The notes: generated from the sequence alone by a model not told the origin. A DNA stretch of 64,000 nt from Muribaculaceae bacterium Isolate-037 (Harlan) (GCA_003762615.1 RIAZ01000002.1:124001-188000), one strand, 5' to 3'; numbered from the stretch's first letter, positions 24,216 to 33,626 are shown. A program made the numbers and translations.

Positions 24216-26039
24216 TCATATATTTTCGCTTTCGAGAGGGGTCTCTACAGGGGCAGTCTTTGCAGAATTCTTTTCTTTGATGAAGAATACGCATACAGAA
24301 CCGATTATGATTGATATGCCAGCCACAACAATCATAAGGTATTCCGGAGCGATTTCACCCGGATTGCTGAGAGAACTTAGTATCCATCCGCCGGCAAGAG
24401 CTGCAATTATCTGCGGCACACAGATTGTGCAGTTGAAAAGACCAAGGTATGCACCGATATTTCCACCTGTCAGAGAATTTGTCAGTATGGTGAAAGGCCA
24501 AGCCAACATGGCAGCCCAACCACAGCCAATAAGAATAAATGCGATAAAGAGGAGGTACTGGTTGGAAATGAAAGCCAACATTATGAATCCTATGCCGGCA
24601 AGCAACAGACTCAAAGAATAAGATAACTTACGGCTTCTGAATTTGGGAAGGAGTATTGCCCATACGACGGAACCTAAAGCCTGTATCGCATATAGAAGAC
24701 CAACCCAGTTGCCTGCGTCATTATATTGAGGCGTTGCCGAATTGAGCACTGTATTTGTAGCGAAGCTGCATTTTGCTGCATCCGAGATTTGATGTGTCGT
24801 GGCATCCTCTATCGAAAGTTTTCCGTCAGCACCTTGCACTACGATTGCTGCTTCAGTGAGATTAAATGGTCCCTGTATTCTTGATAGATAATCTACAACA
24901 GATACGTCGGAGCAGTTTTCAATAGCTTTACCATCAACGTTAAGAGATTTGACATTGCTGATTTGATTACCGAATTTAGCTTTTGCTATTCCTGATTCAT
25001 CGTTGGTGATTTTGTGATCTTTTACGATAGTATCGTTGCCATTTATCACTACAGTAGAAGCCGGATAGAATGCACCATCTGCCTTAATACCTTCTACAAG
25101 AGCATGTCCGTGGCTTACGATTAGGACGGAGTCACCGATGAGAAGATTTTTTGAGGCGTATGTCTTGTCGCCATCCTTAATGCCGACAATATTCTCTGTA
25201 GCAGGCGTGTCGAATGCATTGAGGGCTACGGTATTTGTTGTGTATGTCCATAAGAATAGGAATGCAAACCAACAGAAGAATTGCACCAGACCGACAGACC
25301 AGAATGTGGAGGGTGCATTTTTAAGAAGGGAAATGACCCCAGGAGTCTTCTCTTTAGCTGCATTCTCACCACCATTATATTCATTGTAGACATGAGGAGG
25401 CCATTCCTTGATTTTTAACAATGAATATACGACGCATATCAATAGAATAGCTGCCCCGATATAGAAAGACCATATTACAGTGGGAGGAACGACACCGGAA
25501 GGAGCCGTGTTTTTCATTCCAATCCATCCGAGACAGATCGGGAAGATGTATCCGACTACAGAACCGGCATTGCATAAGAAACTTTGTATGGAATATGCCA
25601 GACCTTTCTGTTTCTCGTTGACCATATCGCCAACGAGCATCTTAAATGGCTGCATTGCCATGTTGATTGACGTGTCGAGGAGCATCAGGGCAATAAGACC
25701 AAAAAGGATAGCACTTGCTACAGTAAACTGGAAACTTCCGGCGTTAGGAAGAAGACACATGACAACTACGGCAATTGTGGCTCCGAAGATTAGATAGGGA
25801 AGACGTCGTCCAAACCTATTCCATGTCCTGTCGCTCATCATTCCCACTATAGGTTGCACCAATAGACCCATAAGAGGGGGAAGAATCCAGAAATAACTCA
25901 GATCGTGTGGGTCGGCACCAATCGTTGTGAATATTCTTGAGACGTTTGCACTTTGCAGGGCGTAGGCAATCTGTACGCCAAAAAATCCGAAACTGAGATT
26001 CCACAGCTTCCAGAAACTTAAATCAGGTTTAATTTTCAT
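24216..26039 (-). CDS. MFS transporter, SLC45/glycoside-type, with periplasmic insert
   Basis: A 12-span major facilitator of 607 residues. The first half opens with LSFWKLWNLSFGFFGVQIAYALQ (core FGFFGVQIAYALQ) and has the loop motif MSDRTWNRFGRRLPYL, as in SLC45/GPH-type sugar carriers that Bacteroidota use for maltose or other di- and oligosaccharides. Relatives are about 430-460 residues; here roughly 170 residues (273-443, bases about 24711-25223) lie between spans 7 and 8, a loop that faces the periplasm. The insert is hydrophilic, beta-rich by eye, with repeats of short Val/Gly/Asp strands. It is 15 bases downstream of nfo and likely co-transcribed. Substrate unknown. Confidence 0.85.
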   Translation of the reverse strand: MKIKPDLSFWKLWNLSFGFFGVQIAYALQSANVSRIFTTIGADPHDLSYFWILPPLMGLLVQPIVGMMSDRTWNRFGRRLPYLIFGATIAVVVMCLLPNAGSFQFTVASAILFGLIALMLLDTSINMAMQPFKMLVGDMVNEKQKGLAYSIQSFLCNAGSVVGYIFPICLGWIGMKNTAPSGVVPPTVIWSFYIGAAILLICVVYSLLKIKEWPPHVYNEYNGGENAAKEKTPGVISLLKNAPSTFWSVGLVQFFCWFAFLFLWTYTTNTVALNAFDTPATENIVGIKDGDKTYASKNLLIGDSVLIVSHGHALVEGIKADGAFYPASTVVINGNDTIVKDHKITNDESGIAKAKFGNQISNVKSLNVDGKAIENCSDVSVVDYLSRIQGPFNLTEAAIVVQGADGKLSIEDATTHQISDAAKCSFATNTVLNSATPQYNDAGNWVGLLYAIQALGSVVWAILLPKFRSRKLSYSLSLLLAGIGFIMLAFISNQYLLFIAFILIGCGWAAMLAWPFTILTNSLTGGNIGAYLGLFNCTICVPQIIAALAGGWILSSLSNPGEIAPEYLMIVVAGISIIIGSVCVFFIKEKNSAKTAPVETPLESENI

Positions 26040-26054
26040 TATAATAATTTTTAT

Positions 26055-26900
26055 TTATTTTCTGATTTGGTCATAAAGCCAAGCAATCTCTTGTGCCCAG
26101 ATGCTGTCGTCCGGAGTCTCAAGGATTAATGGTATTCCATCAAGGTTTGGATCATTTACGAGCCGGGAAAAGAATTCATTCCCAAGAGTGCCTTTCCCGA
26201 TAGATTCGTGACGGTCGATTCTTGATCCGAGTTCTCTTTTATCATCATTGAGATGCATTCCACGCAGATATTTCATCCCAATGATGTTGTCGAATTGTTT
26301 CCAGGTATCGATATATCCAGCTTCTGTTGCGAGATCATATCCAGCGGAATATGCGTGACAGGTGTCGACACATACACCAATTCTTGATTTGTCTTCAATC
26401 TTATCGATGATGTGGGCAAGTTGCTCAAAAGAATGCCCCATATTAGATCCCTGTCCTGCCACATTTTCAAGCACGGCAGTCACACCATTCGTCTTGTCAA
26501 GTGTGATGTTTATTGATTCTGCTATCCTGTCAAGACATTTGTCATGGTCTATTTGGTTGAGATGACTTCCGGGATGGAAATTAATCATCGTCAGTCCTAA
26601 CAATTGGCAACGGTTCATCTCATCAAGAAATGATTTTCTTGAAAGTTCGAGTTTTGCACTATCCGGCGAACCGAGATTAATTAGAAAATTATCATGTGGT
26701 AAGATTACGTCGGGGGAAAATCCCAACTTGTCGCAATTCTCTTTAAATTTGTCTGCCTCTTTTGGGGAAATCTCTTTCGAGACCCAACGAGAGCTACTTC
26801 CTGTGAATAGGGCGAATGCCTTTGCTCCTATTGTGTGAGCCTTTACAGGAGCATTTGACACACCTCCCGTTATACTTACGTGGGCACCTATATATTTCAT
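26055..26900 (-). CDS. nfo: endonuclease IV (AP endonuclease)
   Basis: Cleaves DNA 5' to abasic sites in base-excision repair. The 281-residue TIM barrel shows the zinc ligands of the family: GAHVSITGG at the start, LPHDNFLINLGSPD, INFHPGSHL, VLENVAGQGSNMGHSFEQ (Glu), GVCVDTCHAYSAGYD, GMHLNDDKRELGSRIDRHESIGKG (His-x-Asp, His) and ILETPDD near the end. Its promoter is clear on the minus strand. Confidence 0.97.
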   Translation of the reverse strand: MKYIGAHVSITGGVSNAPVKAHTIGAKAFALFTGSSSRWVSKEISPKEADKFKENCDKLGFSPDVILPHDNFLINLGSPDSAKLELSRKSFLDEMNRCQLLGLTMINFHPGSHLNQIDHDKCLDRIAESINITLDKTNGVTAVLENVAGQGSNMGHSFEQLAHIIDKIEDKSRIGVCVDTCHAYSAGYDLATEAGYIDTWKQFDNIIGMKYLRGMHLNDDKRELGSRIDRHESIGKGTLGNEFFSRLVNDPNLDGIPLILETPDDSIWAQEIAWLYDQIRK

Positions 26901-26927
26901 GTGAAGAATTTATTTATAGTTAACGTA

Positions 26928-26959
26928 CAAAATTAACAAAATTCTTATTTGTTTCCAAA
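26928..26959 (-). promoter_or_regulatory. promoter of nfo
   Basis: On the minus strand TAATTTTG (plus 26928-26935) is preceded by TTTG (plus 26956-26959) with a 20-base spacer, an exact match. The leader would be about 20 bases. Confidence 0.7.
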
Positions 26960-26976
26960 AAATAACATTATCTTTG
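26948..26976 (+). promoter_or_regulatory. promoter of the SpoU methyltransferase gene
   Basis: TATCTTTG at 26969-26976 fits the -7 consensus. A TTTG at 26948-26951 is 17 bases upstream, a little short. It overlaps the nfo promoter back to back. Confidence 0.5.
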
Positions 26977-27013
26977 CCTTTAAAATAATTAAAAATAATA
27001 AAATTACGTGAGA

Positions 27014-27769
27014 ATGGAGTTGTCTAAAACAAAAGCCGCCGTATATGCATCGTTATCGTCAAAAAAAATGAGGAGAAAGCATGGGCTTTTTTTGGCAGAA
27101 GGAGAGAAATGTGTGGTTGATACTTTAGGCGCGTTTGAACTGGAGAGCATAGTGGCTACACGTGATTGGATAGCAACGCATCTTGATCTATGTCGGGATT
27201 GGGAGAATAGGGTGCTGGAAGCATCAGATACATTATTAAAGAAGATATCAACGCTATCTAATGCTTCTGAAGTAATAGCTGTCTTTCATATTCCGGAACA
27301 GAATAAGATATTGGAGAATTTTAATGACGAATTGATATTGCTGCTGGATGGTATTCAAGATCCGGGCAATCTTGGCACAATCGTGCGCACTGCCGACTGG
27401 TTTGGGGTGGATAAGGTGATTGCTTCGGAAGATACGGTGGATATATATAATCCGAAAGCGATACAAGCCACAATGGGATCGTTGAAAAGAGTGAAAGTGT
27501 GTTATGCGGATTTATGCAGTGTTATTAATTGTCATCAGTCATTCCCGGTTTATGGAATGATGCTTGAAGGGAACGATATATTTAAGACTACGCTTGGGCA
27601 AGCCGGTTTTATTGTTATGGGAAATGAGGGGAATGGATTGTCGGAGGATGTAAGAAGTCTGGTTGATCATCCGTTGCTGATACCTCCATATAGAGATGAC
27701 TCCCATGGGGAATCGTTGAATGTGGCAATTGCAACTGCGATAACGTTGTCAACGTTCAGAAATCATTAG
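27014..27769 (+). CDS. SpoU/TrmH family RNA 2'-O-ribose methyltransferase
   Basis: The N-terminal substrate-binding domain (KMRRKHGLFLAEGEKCV) is followed from about residue 100 by the SPOUT catalytic domain: LLLDGIQDPGNLGTIVRTADWFG with the catalytic Asn-Arg, IVMGNEGNGLSEDV, and LLIPPYRDDSHGESLNVAIA holding the SAM knot (core ESLNVAIA). RlmB-like 23S rRNA or tRNA Gm18 methylation are the usual functions; which one cannot be decided. A GTG at 27008 would add two residues. Confidence 0.92.
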   Translation: MELSKTKAAVYASLSSKKMRRKHGLFLAEGEKCVVDTLGAFELESIVATRDWIATHLDLCRDWENRVLEASDTLLKKISTLSNASEVIAVFHIPEQNKILENFNDELILLLDGIQDPGNLGTIVRTADWFGVDKVIASEDTVDIYNPKAIQATMGSLKRVKVCYADLCSVINCHQSFPVYGMMLEGNDIFKTTLGQAGFIVMGNEGNGLSEDVRSLVDHPLLIPPYRDDSHGESLNVAIATAITLSTFRNH

Positions 27770-27859
27770 GATAAATAGCATGATGATTTCCTTTATCATG
27801 ATCTTTTATGATTAATGGAGAGAAGATATGTGTGGAAATAATATAAAGCATTAATATCA

Positions 27860-29221
27860 ATGGCGAAGGTAAAGAATGTGTTTTTCTGTCAGTCTTGCGG
27901 ATACGAATCTCCTAAATGGCTTGGCAGGTGTCCCGGATGCGGAGAATGGAATTCATTTGCAGAGGAAAAAATAACGGTGTCAAAGAAGACTGATTTGAAG
28001 CTTGGCAGTAGTAAAATCCAACGTCCTGTAAAACTGTCAGAGATAGAGACACTTGATGAACCTCGTATAATTATGCCCTCAAGCGAATTGAATCGAGTCC
28101 TTGGAGGGGGACTTGTTGCAGGCAGTCTTACTTTGATTGGTGGTGAGCCGGGCATAGGAAAATCGACGCTGTTGCTTCAAAATATTCTGTCGATACGTAA
28201 TAAGAGAATACTATATGTGTCGGGAGAAGAGAGTGCAACCCAGCTTAAATTGCGTGCGGATCGGCTTGGAAAAGTATCGGATAATACATATATTTTGTGT
28301 GAAACAAGACTTGATAATATATTTACCCAAATTGAAAATGTGGTTCCGGAGATAGTCGTGGTCGATTCAATCCAGACGATTGCATCAGATCAGATTGAAT
28401 CAGCCTCTGGCAGTGTCAGTCAGGTAAGGGAATGTGCTGCGGCACTTCTCCGATATGCTAAGGAATCAGGTGTGCCGGTTATTCTTGTAGGTCATATCAA
28501 TAAGGATGGGGCAATTGCAGGTCCGAAAGTGTTGGAGCATATAGTGGACACCGTGCTTCAGTTTGAAGGTGATCGCCAATATCTATATCGTATTCTACGC
28601 TCAATAAAAAACCGCTTCGGCTCTACATCGGAGATAGGGATTTATGAAATGGTACAGAAGGGATTGAGAGAGGTGAAGAATCCATCGGAAATGCTTCTTT
28701 CAGAAAATCGTGAGGAAGAGATGAGCGGCATAGCAATAGGGGTGACAATAGAGGGAGTCAGACCATTTATGGTGGAAGTACAGGCATTGGTGTCTACGGC
28801 GGCGTATGGCACGCCTCAACGTTCAGTCACGGGTTATGATCAGCGTCGTCTGAATATGATTCTTGCGGTATTAGAGAAACGTGCCCGATTCAAATTGGGA
28901 CAGAAAGACGTATTCCTGAATATGGCGGGGGGATTGAAAGTGGTTGACCCTGCGATAGACATGGCTGTTGTCGCAGCGATAATGTCGTCTAATTTTGACA
29001 TATCCGTGTCAAGAAAAACATGTTTTATAGGAGAGGTCGGTCTTTCCGGGGAAATCAGGACAGTTACGCGAATAGATCAACGTGTGGCAGAAGTGGAGAA
29101 ACTTGGGTTTGATGCTGTGGTTATTCCTAAAGATAATTTAAAAGGAGTAAAGGATAAGTTTAAGATAAAGGTAGTGGAGGTTGGAAAGATAGAGGAATTG
29201 TTGCGGTATCTGTTTGAATAG
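27860..29221 (+). CDS. radA: DNA repair protein RadA
   Basis: A RecA-like ATPase and branch-migration helicase for recombinational repair. It has the N-terminal zinc finger CQSCGY...RCPGCGEW (residues about 10-31), Walker A GGEPGIGKST, Walker B VVVDSIQT, the RadA-specific SIKNRFGSTSEIG (KNRFG) motif, and a C-terminal Lon-protease-like domain (about 285-453) ending with GLSGEIRTV and IPKDN blocks. The length of 453 is normal. It lies 90 bases after the SpoU gene. Confidence 0.97.
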   Translation: MAKVKNVFFCQSCGYESPKWLGRCPGCGEWNSFAEEKITVSKKTDLKLGSSKIQRPVKLSEIETLDEPRIIMPSSELNRVLGGGLVAGSLTLIGGEPGIGKSTLLLQNILSIRNKRILYVSGEESATQLKLRADRLGKVSDNTYILCETRLDNIFTQIENVVPEIVVVDSIQTIASDQIESASGSVSQVRECAAALLRYAKESGVPVILVGHINKDGAIAGPKVLEHIVDTVLQFEGDRQYLYRILRSIKNRFGSTSEIGIYEMVQKGLREVKNPSEMLLSENREEEMSGIAIGVTIEGVRPFMVEVQALVSTAAYGTPQRSVTGYDQRRLNMILAVLEKRARFKLGQKDVFLNMAGGLKVVDPAIDMAVVAAIMSSNFDISVSRKTCFIGEVGLSGEIRTVTRIDQRVAEVEKLGFDAVVIPKDNLKGVKDKFKIKVVEVGKIEELLRYLFE

Positions 29222-29358
29222 TGACAACTCTCACTCTATCCTGAATATGGGGTATCTAAGCAGAATACAGTTTGAACCTATCACGAGTAAGGGATGTTAT
29301 TTATACAAAAGTTGGATCATACAACTTAATTAATCCACACGTTTAAAAACATTCCACT

Positions 29359-30804
29359 ATGAATTTCATTGCATCAAAAAGGACATTAATTGGAGGTCTG
29401 GCTTTAGGAGCGTTAGCTGTAGGCATTTATGTGCCTCAAATCCAGGCAGCCGCTCAATATGCGGAATTAGCAGGCAACGTAGGAATCCTGTCGATTGATA
29501 GTTTGGATTCCGGTAATGGTGTGCCATTAGCGGTGTCAGAATCAGGACCAGAACCAGAACCCTTGGTGTCTAAAGCAAAGAAAAGGGATAGGTCAATAAT
29601 AGAATCTACGCATGTTATATCTTCCGGTGACGCTAATGTGGCAAAGGATTCCGTTGAGAAGATGCTGAATATGTTTTATGTCAACCAATTCAGACATTTT
29701 CAGGATCCACGTGCTCCATATTTTATGTTTATGAGTAAGAGTAATAATCTTGCAATGGGAATTGGAGGAGTTGTGCGTATCAGAGGATATTATGATTGGA
29801 ATGGTTCGATTCCAATCAGTGGTTTTTCACCATATTTTATACAGATCCCCAAAGATCCGACGTCAATGAGAAGACTTGCCGCTACACCGGCAGGCACCGG
29901 ATTGTTTTTTACAATATTAGGTAAAAACAGTGTTTTCGGTAATTTCATGGGATTCTTTCAGGCAGACTTTTCCGGTTATAATAACAGGGACTTTAAATTG
30001 AAGAAGGCGTACATCACTATGGGCGACTGGACAGCCGGATATGCCACCACCACGTTTGAGGATACACAAGCGGAGCCGTCTACAATAGATGCAGCAGGAC
30101 CAAATGGGATTAATAGTAGGACAAGTGTGCTTGTAAGATACATGCATACATTTAAGAACCGTTGGAGTGTCGCAGGATCGTTAGAATTTCCGTCAAGTTC
30201 GATATCAGCAGATGGAACTACCACCAAGGCCTGTAGTGATTACGTGCCTGATGTGGCAGCATTTGCACAATATCAATGGGATGGGGGTGAGAGCCATGTG
30301 AGATTGTCAGGGCTTGGTAGAATTTTATCATACCGGGATCTGATTGTTGGTAAAAATTATAATATATTTGGCTGGGGAGCCCAATTGTCGACAATAATAA
30401 AAGTAAACAACAGCCTAAATCTTTATGGAATAGCGTCTTTAGGGAAAGGACATGCATCCTATACCACAGATCTTGCCGGTGGAAGTTTTGATCTCATCGC
30501 AGATCCGGATAAGAAAGGGAAATTGTATGCTCCGATGGCTACAGGGTTTGTGCTTGGTGCAAAATATTATTTCACTCATAAATTGTTTGCAGATGTGGCA
30601 CTTTCAGAACAACGTTATTATCCGAAACATAATCCCGGCGACGGACAATATAAGTATGGACTGTATGGCGCATTTAATCTATATTGGGACATTACTCCAA
30701 GATTTGAGGTAGGTATGGAGTATCTATCGGGCAAAAGGATGAATTTCAATGGGACAAATGGGAGTGCCAACAGGATAACGGCTATGATGATGTTGAGCTT
30801 CTAA
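29359..30804 (+). CDS. DcaP-like outer-membrane porin
   Basis: A 481-residue protein with a signal peptide (cleavage near IQA-A31), an acidic, low-complexity linker (about 50-75), and a beta-barrel beginning with GGVVRIRGYYDWNGSIP. The segments LFFTILGKNSVFGNFMGFFQADF and FKLKKAYITMGDWTAGYATTTFED match the DcaP family, trimeric porins with an N-terminal helical part that admit dicarboxylates or other small anions; the Bacteroidota version has no proven substrate. It ends in a typical MMLSF. It stands alone with its own terminator. Confidence 0.85.
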   Translation: MNFIASKRTLIGGLALGALAVGIYVPQIQAAAQYAELAGNVGILSIDSLDSGNGVPLAVSESGPEPEPLVSKAKKRDRSIIESTHVISSGDANVAKDSVEKMLNMFYVNQFRHFQDPRAPYFMFMSKSNNLAMGIGGVVRIRGYYDWNGSIPISGFSPYFIQIPKDPTSMRRLAATPAGTGLFFTILGKNSVFGNFMGFFQADFSGYNNRDFKLKKAYITMGDWTAGYATTTFEDTQAEPSTIDAAGPNGINSRTSVLVRYMHTFKNRWSVAGSLEFPSSSISADGTTTKACSDYVPDVAAFAQYQWDGGESHVRLSGLGRILSYRDLIVGKNYNIFGWGAQLSTIIKVNNSLNLYGIASLGKGHASYTTDLAGGSFDLIADPDKKGKLYAPMATGFVLGAKYYFTHKLFADVALSEQRYYPKHNPGDGQYKYGLYGAFNLYWDITPRFEVGMEYLSGKRMNFNGTNGSANRITAMMMLSF

Positions 30805-30913
30805 TATTGAAGTCATAACTCTGAAATTTTTAAATTTTTGAAATAAGACTAAAAGACTTCATTATCCGGAAAATGAGGTCAGGATATAATCATCTACATA
30901 TAAATAGGTATTT

Positions 30914-30950
30914 TAGGGGCAGAAATTTGCATTTCTGCCCCTATATTTTT
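30914..30950 (+). terminator. intrinsic terminator of the porin gene
   Basis: A perfect 13-bp stem (TAGGGGCAGAAAT, loop TTGC, ATTTCTGCCCCTA) followed by TATTTTT. It lies 110 bases after the porin stop codon and its loop contains the -33 element of the next promoter. Confidence 0.9.
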
Positions 30951-30957
30951 AAATTTG
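30926..30957 (+). promoter_or_regulatory. promoter of the Fur-family regulator gene
   Basis: TTTG at 30926-30929 (in the loop of the porin terminator) and TAAATTTG at 30950-30957, 20 bases apart. Transcription would start near 30964. The layout is the same as at 7617-7667. Confidence 0.7.
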
Positions 30958-31054
30958 CAATGGAGTTTTCAATAAATTGATCCCGGCAGACTTCAAGATA
31001 TTTATTCCAATGGGCGCCATACATGGTGTCTTATCTTGTAAGATGCCGATTAAC

Positions 31055-31549
31055 ATGAAGAATTTCATAAGAATGTGCAACCGATGTCTTGAAAATCATA
31101 AGGAGGAAGAGGAAAAATTCATCTCATTTTTGCGTTTGAGACGGTTACGTAAAACACCGGAACGTTTTGAGATATTACGTTGTGTGCTTTATTACAACGA
31201 CCATTTTGACGTGGATTGCCTTTATAAGGCTCTTGAGAGCAGTGGGTATCATGTCAGTCGTGCTACAATATACAGTACGTTGGAATTACTGTGTTCGGCA
31301 GGAATTGTCAGACGTTTGCTTTTTGATACTCATCAGGCGAGATATGAAAGAGCAAGCCAGACCCACAGTCATTTGGTTTGTACGGAGTGTGGAGAGATTC
31401 GAGAAGTGGATTTGGAAGATATCGACGGTGCATTAGCAAATATGAAGTTTAGCGATTTCCGTGCAGCTTATGTCTCTACATGTATATATGGAGTATGTGA
31501 GAAGTGTAGAAAAAAGAGTCAGAAGTCATCTATTCATAAAATAGAATGA
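31055..31549 (+). CDS. Fur-family metal or peroxide regulator
   Basis: Winged-helix repressor with the family core LRKTPERFEILRCVL, HFDVDCLYKAL, HVSRATIYSTLELLCSAGIVRRL (recognition helix in SRATIYSTL), and a C-terminal metal-binding half with HSHLVCTECGE and CIYGVCEKC, two CxxC pairs that bind structural zinc. Regulatory ligands cannot be assigned to Fe, Zn or Mn by eye. The start is uncertain: ATGs at 31010, 31043, 31055 and 31073 are all in frame; 31055 gives 164 residues and leaves a leader of about 90 bases. The N-terminal part contains an extra Glu-rich stretch (NHKEEEEKF). Confidence 0.88.
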   Translation: MKNFIRMCNRCLENHKEEEEKFISFLRLRRLRKTPERFEILRCVLYYNDHFDVDCLYKALESSGYHVSRATIYSTLELLCSAGIVRRLLFDTHQARYERASQTHSHLVCTECGEIREVDLEDIDGALANMKFSDFRAAYVSTCIYGVCEKCRKKSQKSSIHKIE

Positions 31550-31620
31550 GATAGGTTACGTTACATGAATAGAGGTAACTTGACATATAGTACCTACATC
31601 ATAAATCTTAAATTATTACC

Positions 31621-32865
31621 ATGGCAAAAGTGAAACCATTTCGTGGAGTGCGTCCACCCCGCGAGCTTGTAGAAGAAGTTGTTTCGCGTCCGTATGACGT
31701 GCTGAACAGTGACGAAGCCCGTAAAGAGGCAGGGGATAATGAGAAATCGTTATACCATATCATCAAACCGGAGATAGATTTCGAACCGGGCACAGATGAG
31801 CATGATCCCAAAGTATATGACAAGGCAGTCGAGAATTTTAATAAATTTCAAAGGGAGGGCTGGCTTGTTCAGGATTCCAAGGAGAATTATTATATTTATG
31901 CCCAGACAATGGATGGCCGTACACAGTATGGATTTGTAGTGGGAGCCTGGGTCAATGATTATATGGAGGGAAGGATAAAGAAGCATGAACTTACTCGTCG
32001 GGATAAGGAAGAAGACCGAATGAAGCATGTCAGAATAAATAATGCTAATATAGAGCCGGTGTTTTTCGCATTTCCTGATAATGATGCTCTTGAACAGATA
32101 ATTCGGGAAGTGACTGCCAGGGAGCCGGAATATGATTTTATTGCTCCGGATGGCTTTGGTCATTCATTGTGGGTGATAGAGGATGAGGATACCATTTCAA
32201 AAGTAACAGAAGAATTTGCAAAGATTCCTAATCTCTATATTGCGGATGGTCATCATAGATCGGCAGCGGCAGCTCTTGTCGGAGCCGAGAAAGCGGCTAA
32301 TAATCCGTCGCATAAAGGGGATGAGGAGTATAATTATTTCTTGGCAGTGGCTTTCCCTGCTTCACATCTTCGTATTATAGACTATAATAGAGTTGTGAAG
32401 GATCTTAACGGATTGACAGTTGATGAATTCCTTGATAAACTGCGTGAGAATTTTGAAGTTGAGGAGAAGGGTGAGAATATCTATTCTCCTGCTGGTTTGC
32501 ACAATTTTTCTCTGTATGTGGATGGTAAATGGTATTCTTTGACAGCAAAGGAGGGGACATACGACGATAATGATCCAATCGGTATTCTTGACGTGACGGT
32601 ATCTTCCAATCTTATACTTCGCGATATATTAGGAATTACTGATTTACGCACAGATAAGCGTATAGATTTTGTCGGCGGAATCAGAGGACTCGGCGAGCTA
32701 AAGAGGCGAGTAGACAGTGGCGAAATGAAAATGGCATTAGCATTGTACCCAGTGACGATGGGACAGCTTATAGACATAGCAGACAGTGGTAATATAATGC
32801 CGCCTAAGACAACTTGGTTTGAACCGAAGTTGAGATCCGGTCTTGTAATTCACAAACTTGATTAA
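31621..32865 (+). CDS. DUF1015 family protein
   Basis: A 414-residue member of DUF1015, a family of unknown biochemical function. Conserved blocks are VKPFRGVRPP at the start, VSRPYDVLNSDEAR, IKKHELTRRDKEEDRMKH (core HELT), and IADGHHRSAAA at residues 207-217. The last block resembles the DGHHRxxAA signature of ParB/sulfiredoxin-fold domains, a fold also used by free serine kinase SerK; this resemblance is my inference. In Bacteroides the gene is usually beside serC and serA, which here lie 2.4 kb away on the other strand. A strong terminator follows. Confidence 0.88.
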   Translation: MAKVKPFRGVRPPRELVEEVVSRPYDVLNSDEARKEAGDNEKSLYHIIKPEIDFEPGTDEHDPKVYDKAVENFNKFQREGWLVQDSKENYYIYAQTMDGRTQYGFVVGAWVNDYMEGRIKKHELTRRDKEEDRMKHVRINNANIEPVFFAFPDNDALEQIIREVTAREPEYDFIAPDGFGHSLWVIEDEDTISKVTEEFAKIPNLYIADGHHRSAAAALVGAEKAANNPSHKGDEEYNYFLAVAFPASHLRIIDYNRVVKDLNGLTVDEFLDKLRENFEVEEKGENIYSPAGLHNFSLYVDGKWYSLTAKEGTYDDNDPIGILDVTVSSNLILRDILGITDLRTDKRIDFVGGIRGLGELKRRVDSGEMKMALALYPVTMGQLIDIADSGNIMPPKTTWFEPKLRSGLVIHKLD

Positions 32866-32909
32866 AACTTAAATAAGTTGTAGGCATACGTGTTACAGAA
32901 ATTTAGAAG

Positions 32910-32942
32910 GCGAAGGAATCATGATGACTCCTTCGCTTTTTT
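32910..32942 (+). terminator. intrinsic terminator of the DUF1015 gene
   Basis: GCGAAGGAATCAT pairs with ATGACTCCTTCGC with one mismatch, followed by TTTTTTAT. Confidence 0.85.
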
Positions 32943-33116
32943 ATATGTAAATACTCAACATTATTGTTTGTCGGATGTTATAAGATAAAGTCCATTCAGA
33001 TACATTGATCAATGTTGAGGTAAATACTCATTGGATATATAAAATGACTCATAATTAAAAAGTGATAAAGAGTCATAAAATAAGAAGTTTAACAATTTAA
33101 TAAATTAACAAGAAAG

Positions 33117-33122
33117 AAGGAG
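33117..33122 (+). promoter_or_regulatory. Shine-Dalgarno-like AAGGAG before the lipoprotein gene
   Basis: AAGGAG lies 7 bases before the ATG at 33130, the ideal spacing. Strong sites of this kind are rare in Bacteroidota and not seen before most genes of this window. Confidence 0.6.
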
Positions 33123-33129
33123 ATAAAAA

Positions 33130-33600
33130 ATGAAAAAGCTATTCTATCTGTTATTCCTGTTGCCTTTGGCATTCTTTGCATCGTGCAGTGATGATGATGA
33201 TCTCGCTCAGGTTGATTTTTCTGTGACGTTGAGTGGGGTAAGTCAGGTTGACAGTAAATTTTATACGGTAGTAGGTGATACAGTATCGGTTGACGGAGTA
33301 TCAGTTAAATCTCTTACGGATAAGGCAGCTACCGTCACTGGGGTAAGATATCATTTGGATGGATACCCTATATGGGCAAGTATAGAGGAGGGTAAATTCA
33401 ATTTCTCCTTTACAACAAAGGATATGAAGCCCGGAACTCATACATTTACAGTAACTTCTACAGTGCTACAGGTGGATAAGAGCATTACAAGTGCTGTTGT
33501 GAATATTCCGTTAGTTGTCGTAGAGGATGAAGAGAAATTACCGGAGGGAGCACCTGAAATAGGCACGTTCACTACTACGGTGCGGCTGAGCTCGAAGTAA
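33130..33600 (+). CDS. predicted surface lipoprotein, function unknown
   Basis: 156 residues with a type II signal peptide and lipobox LAFFASC (Cys at about residue 20), followed directly by SDDDD, which fits the Bacteroidota lipoprotein export signal (Ser then acidic residues) that sends lipoproteins to the cell surface. The mature part is about 135 residues, rich in Thr, Val and Ser, with alternating strands such as FNFSFTTKDMKPGTHTFTV suggesting an immunoglobulin-like beta-sandwich. I do not recognise a family. No SusC/SusD or adhesin genes flank it. Confidence 0.75.
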   Translation: MKKLFYLLFLLPLAFFASCSDDDDLAQVDFSVTLSGVSQVDSKFYTVVGDTVSVDGVSVKSLTDKAATVTGVRYHLDGYPIWASIEEGKFNFSFTTKDMKPGTHTFTVTSTVLQVDKSITSAVVNIPLVVVEDEEKLPEGAPEIGTFTTTVRLSSK

Positions 33601-33626
33601 ATGAAATTTAATTATCCTAAAGAAGG

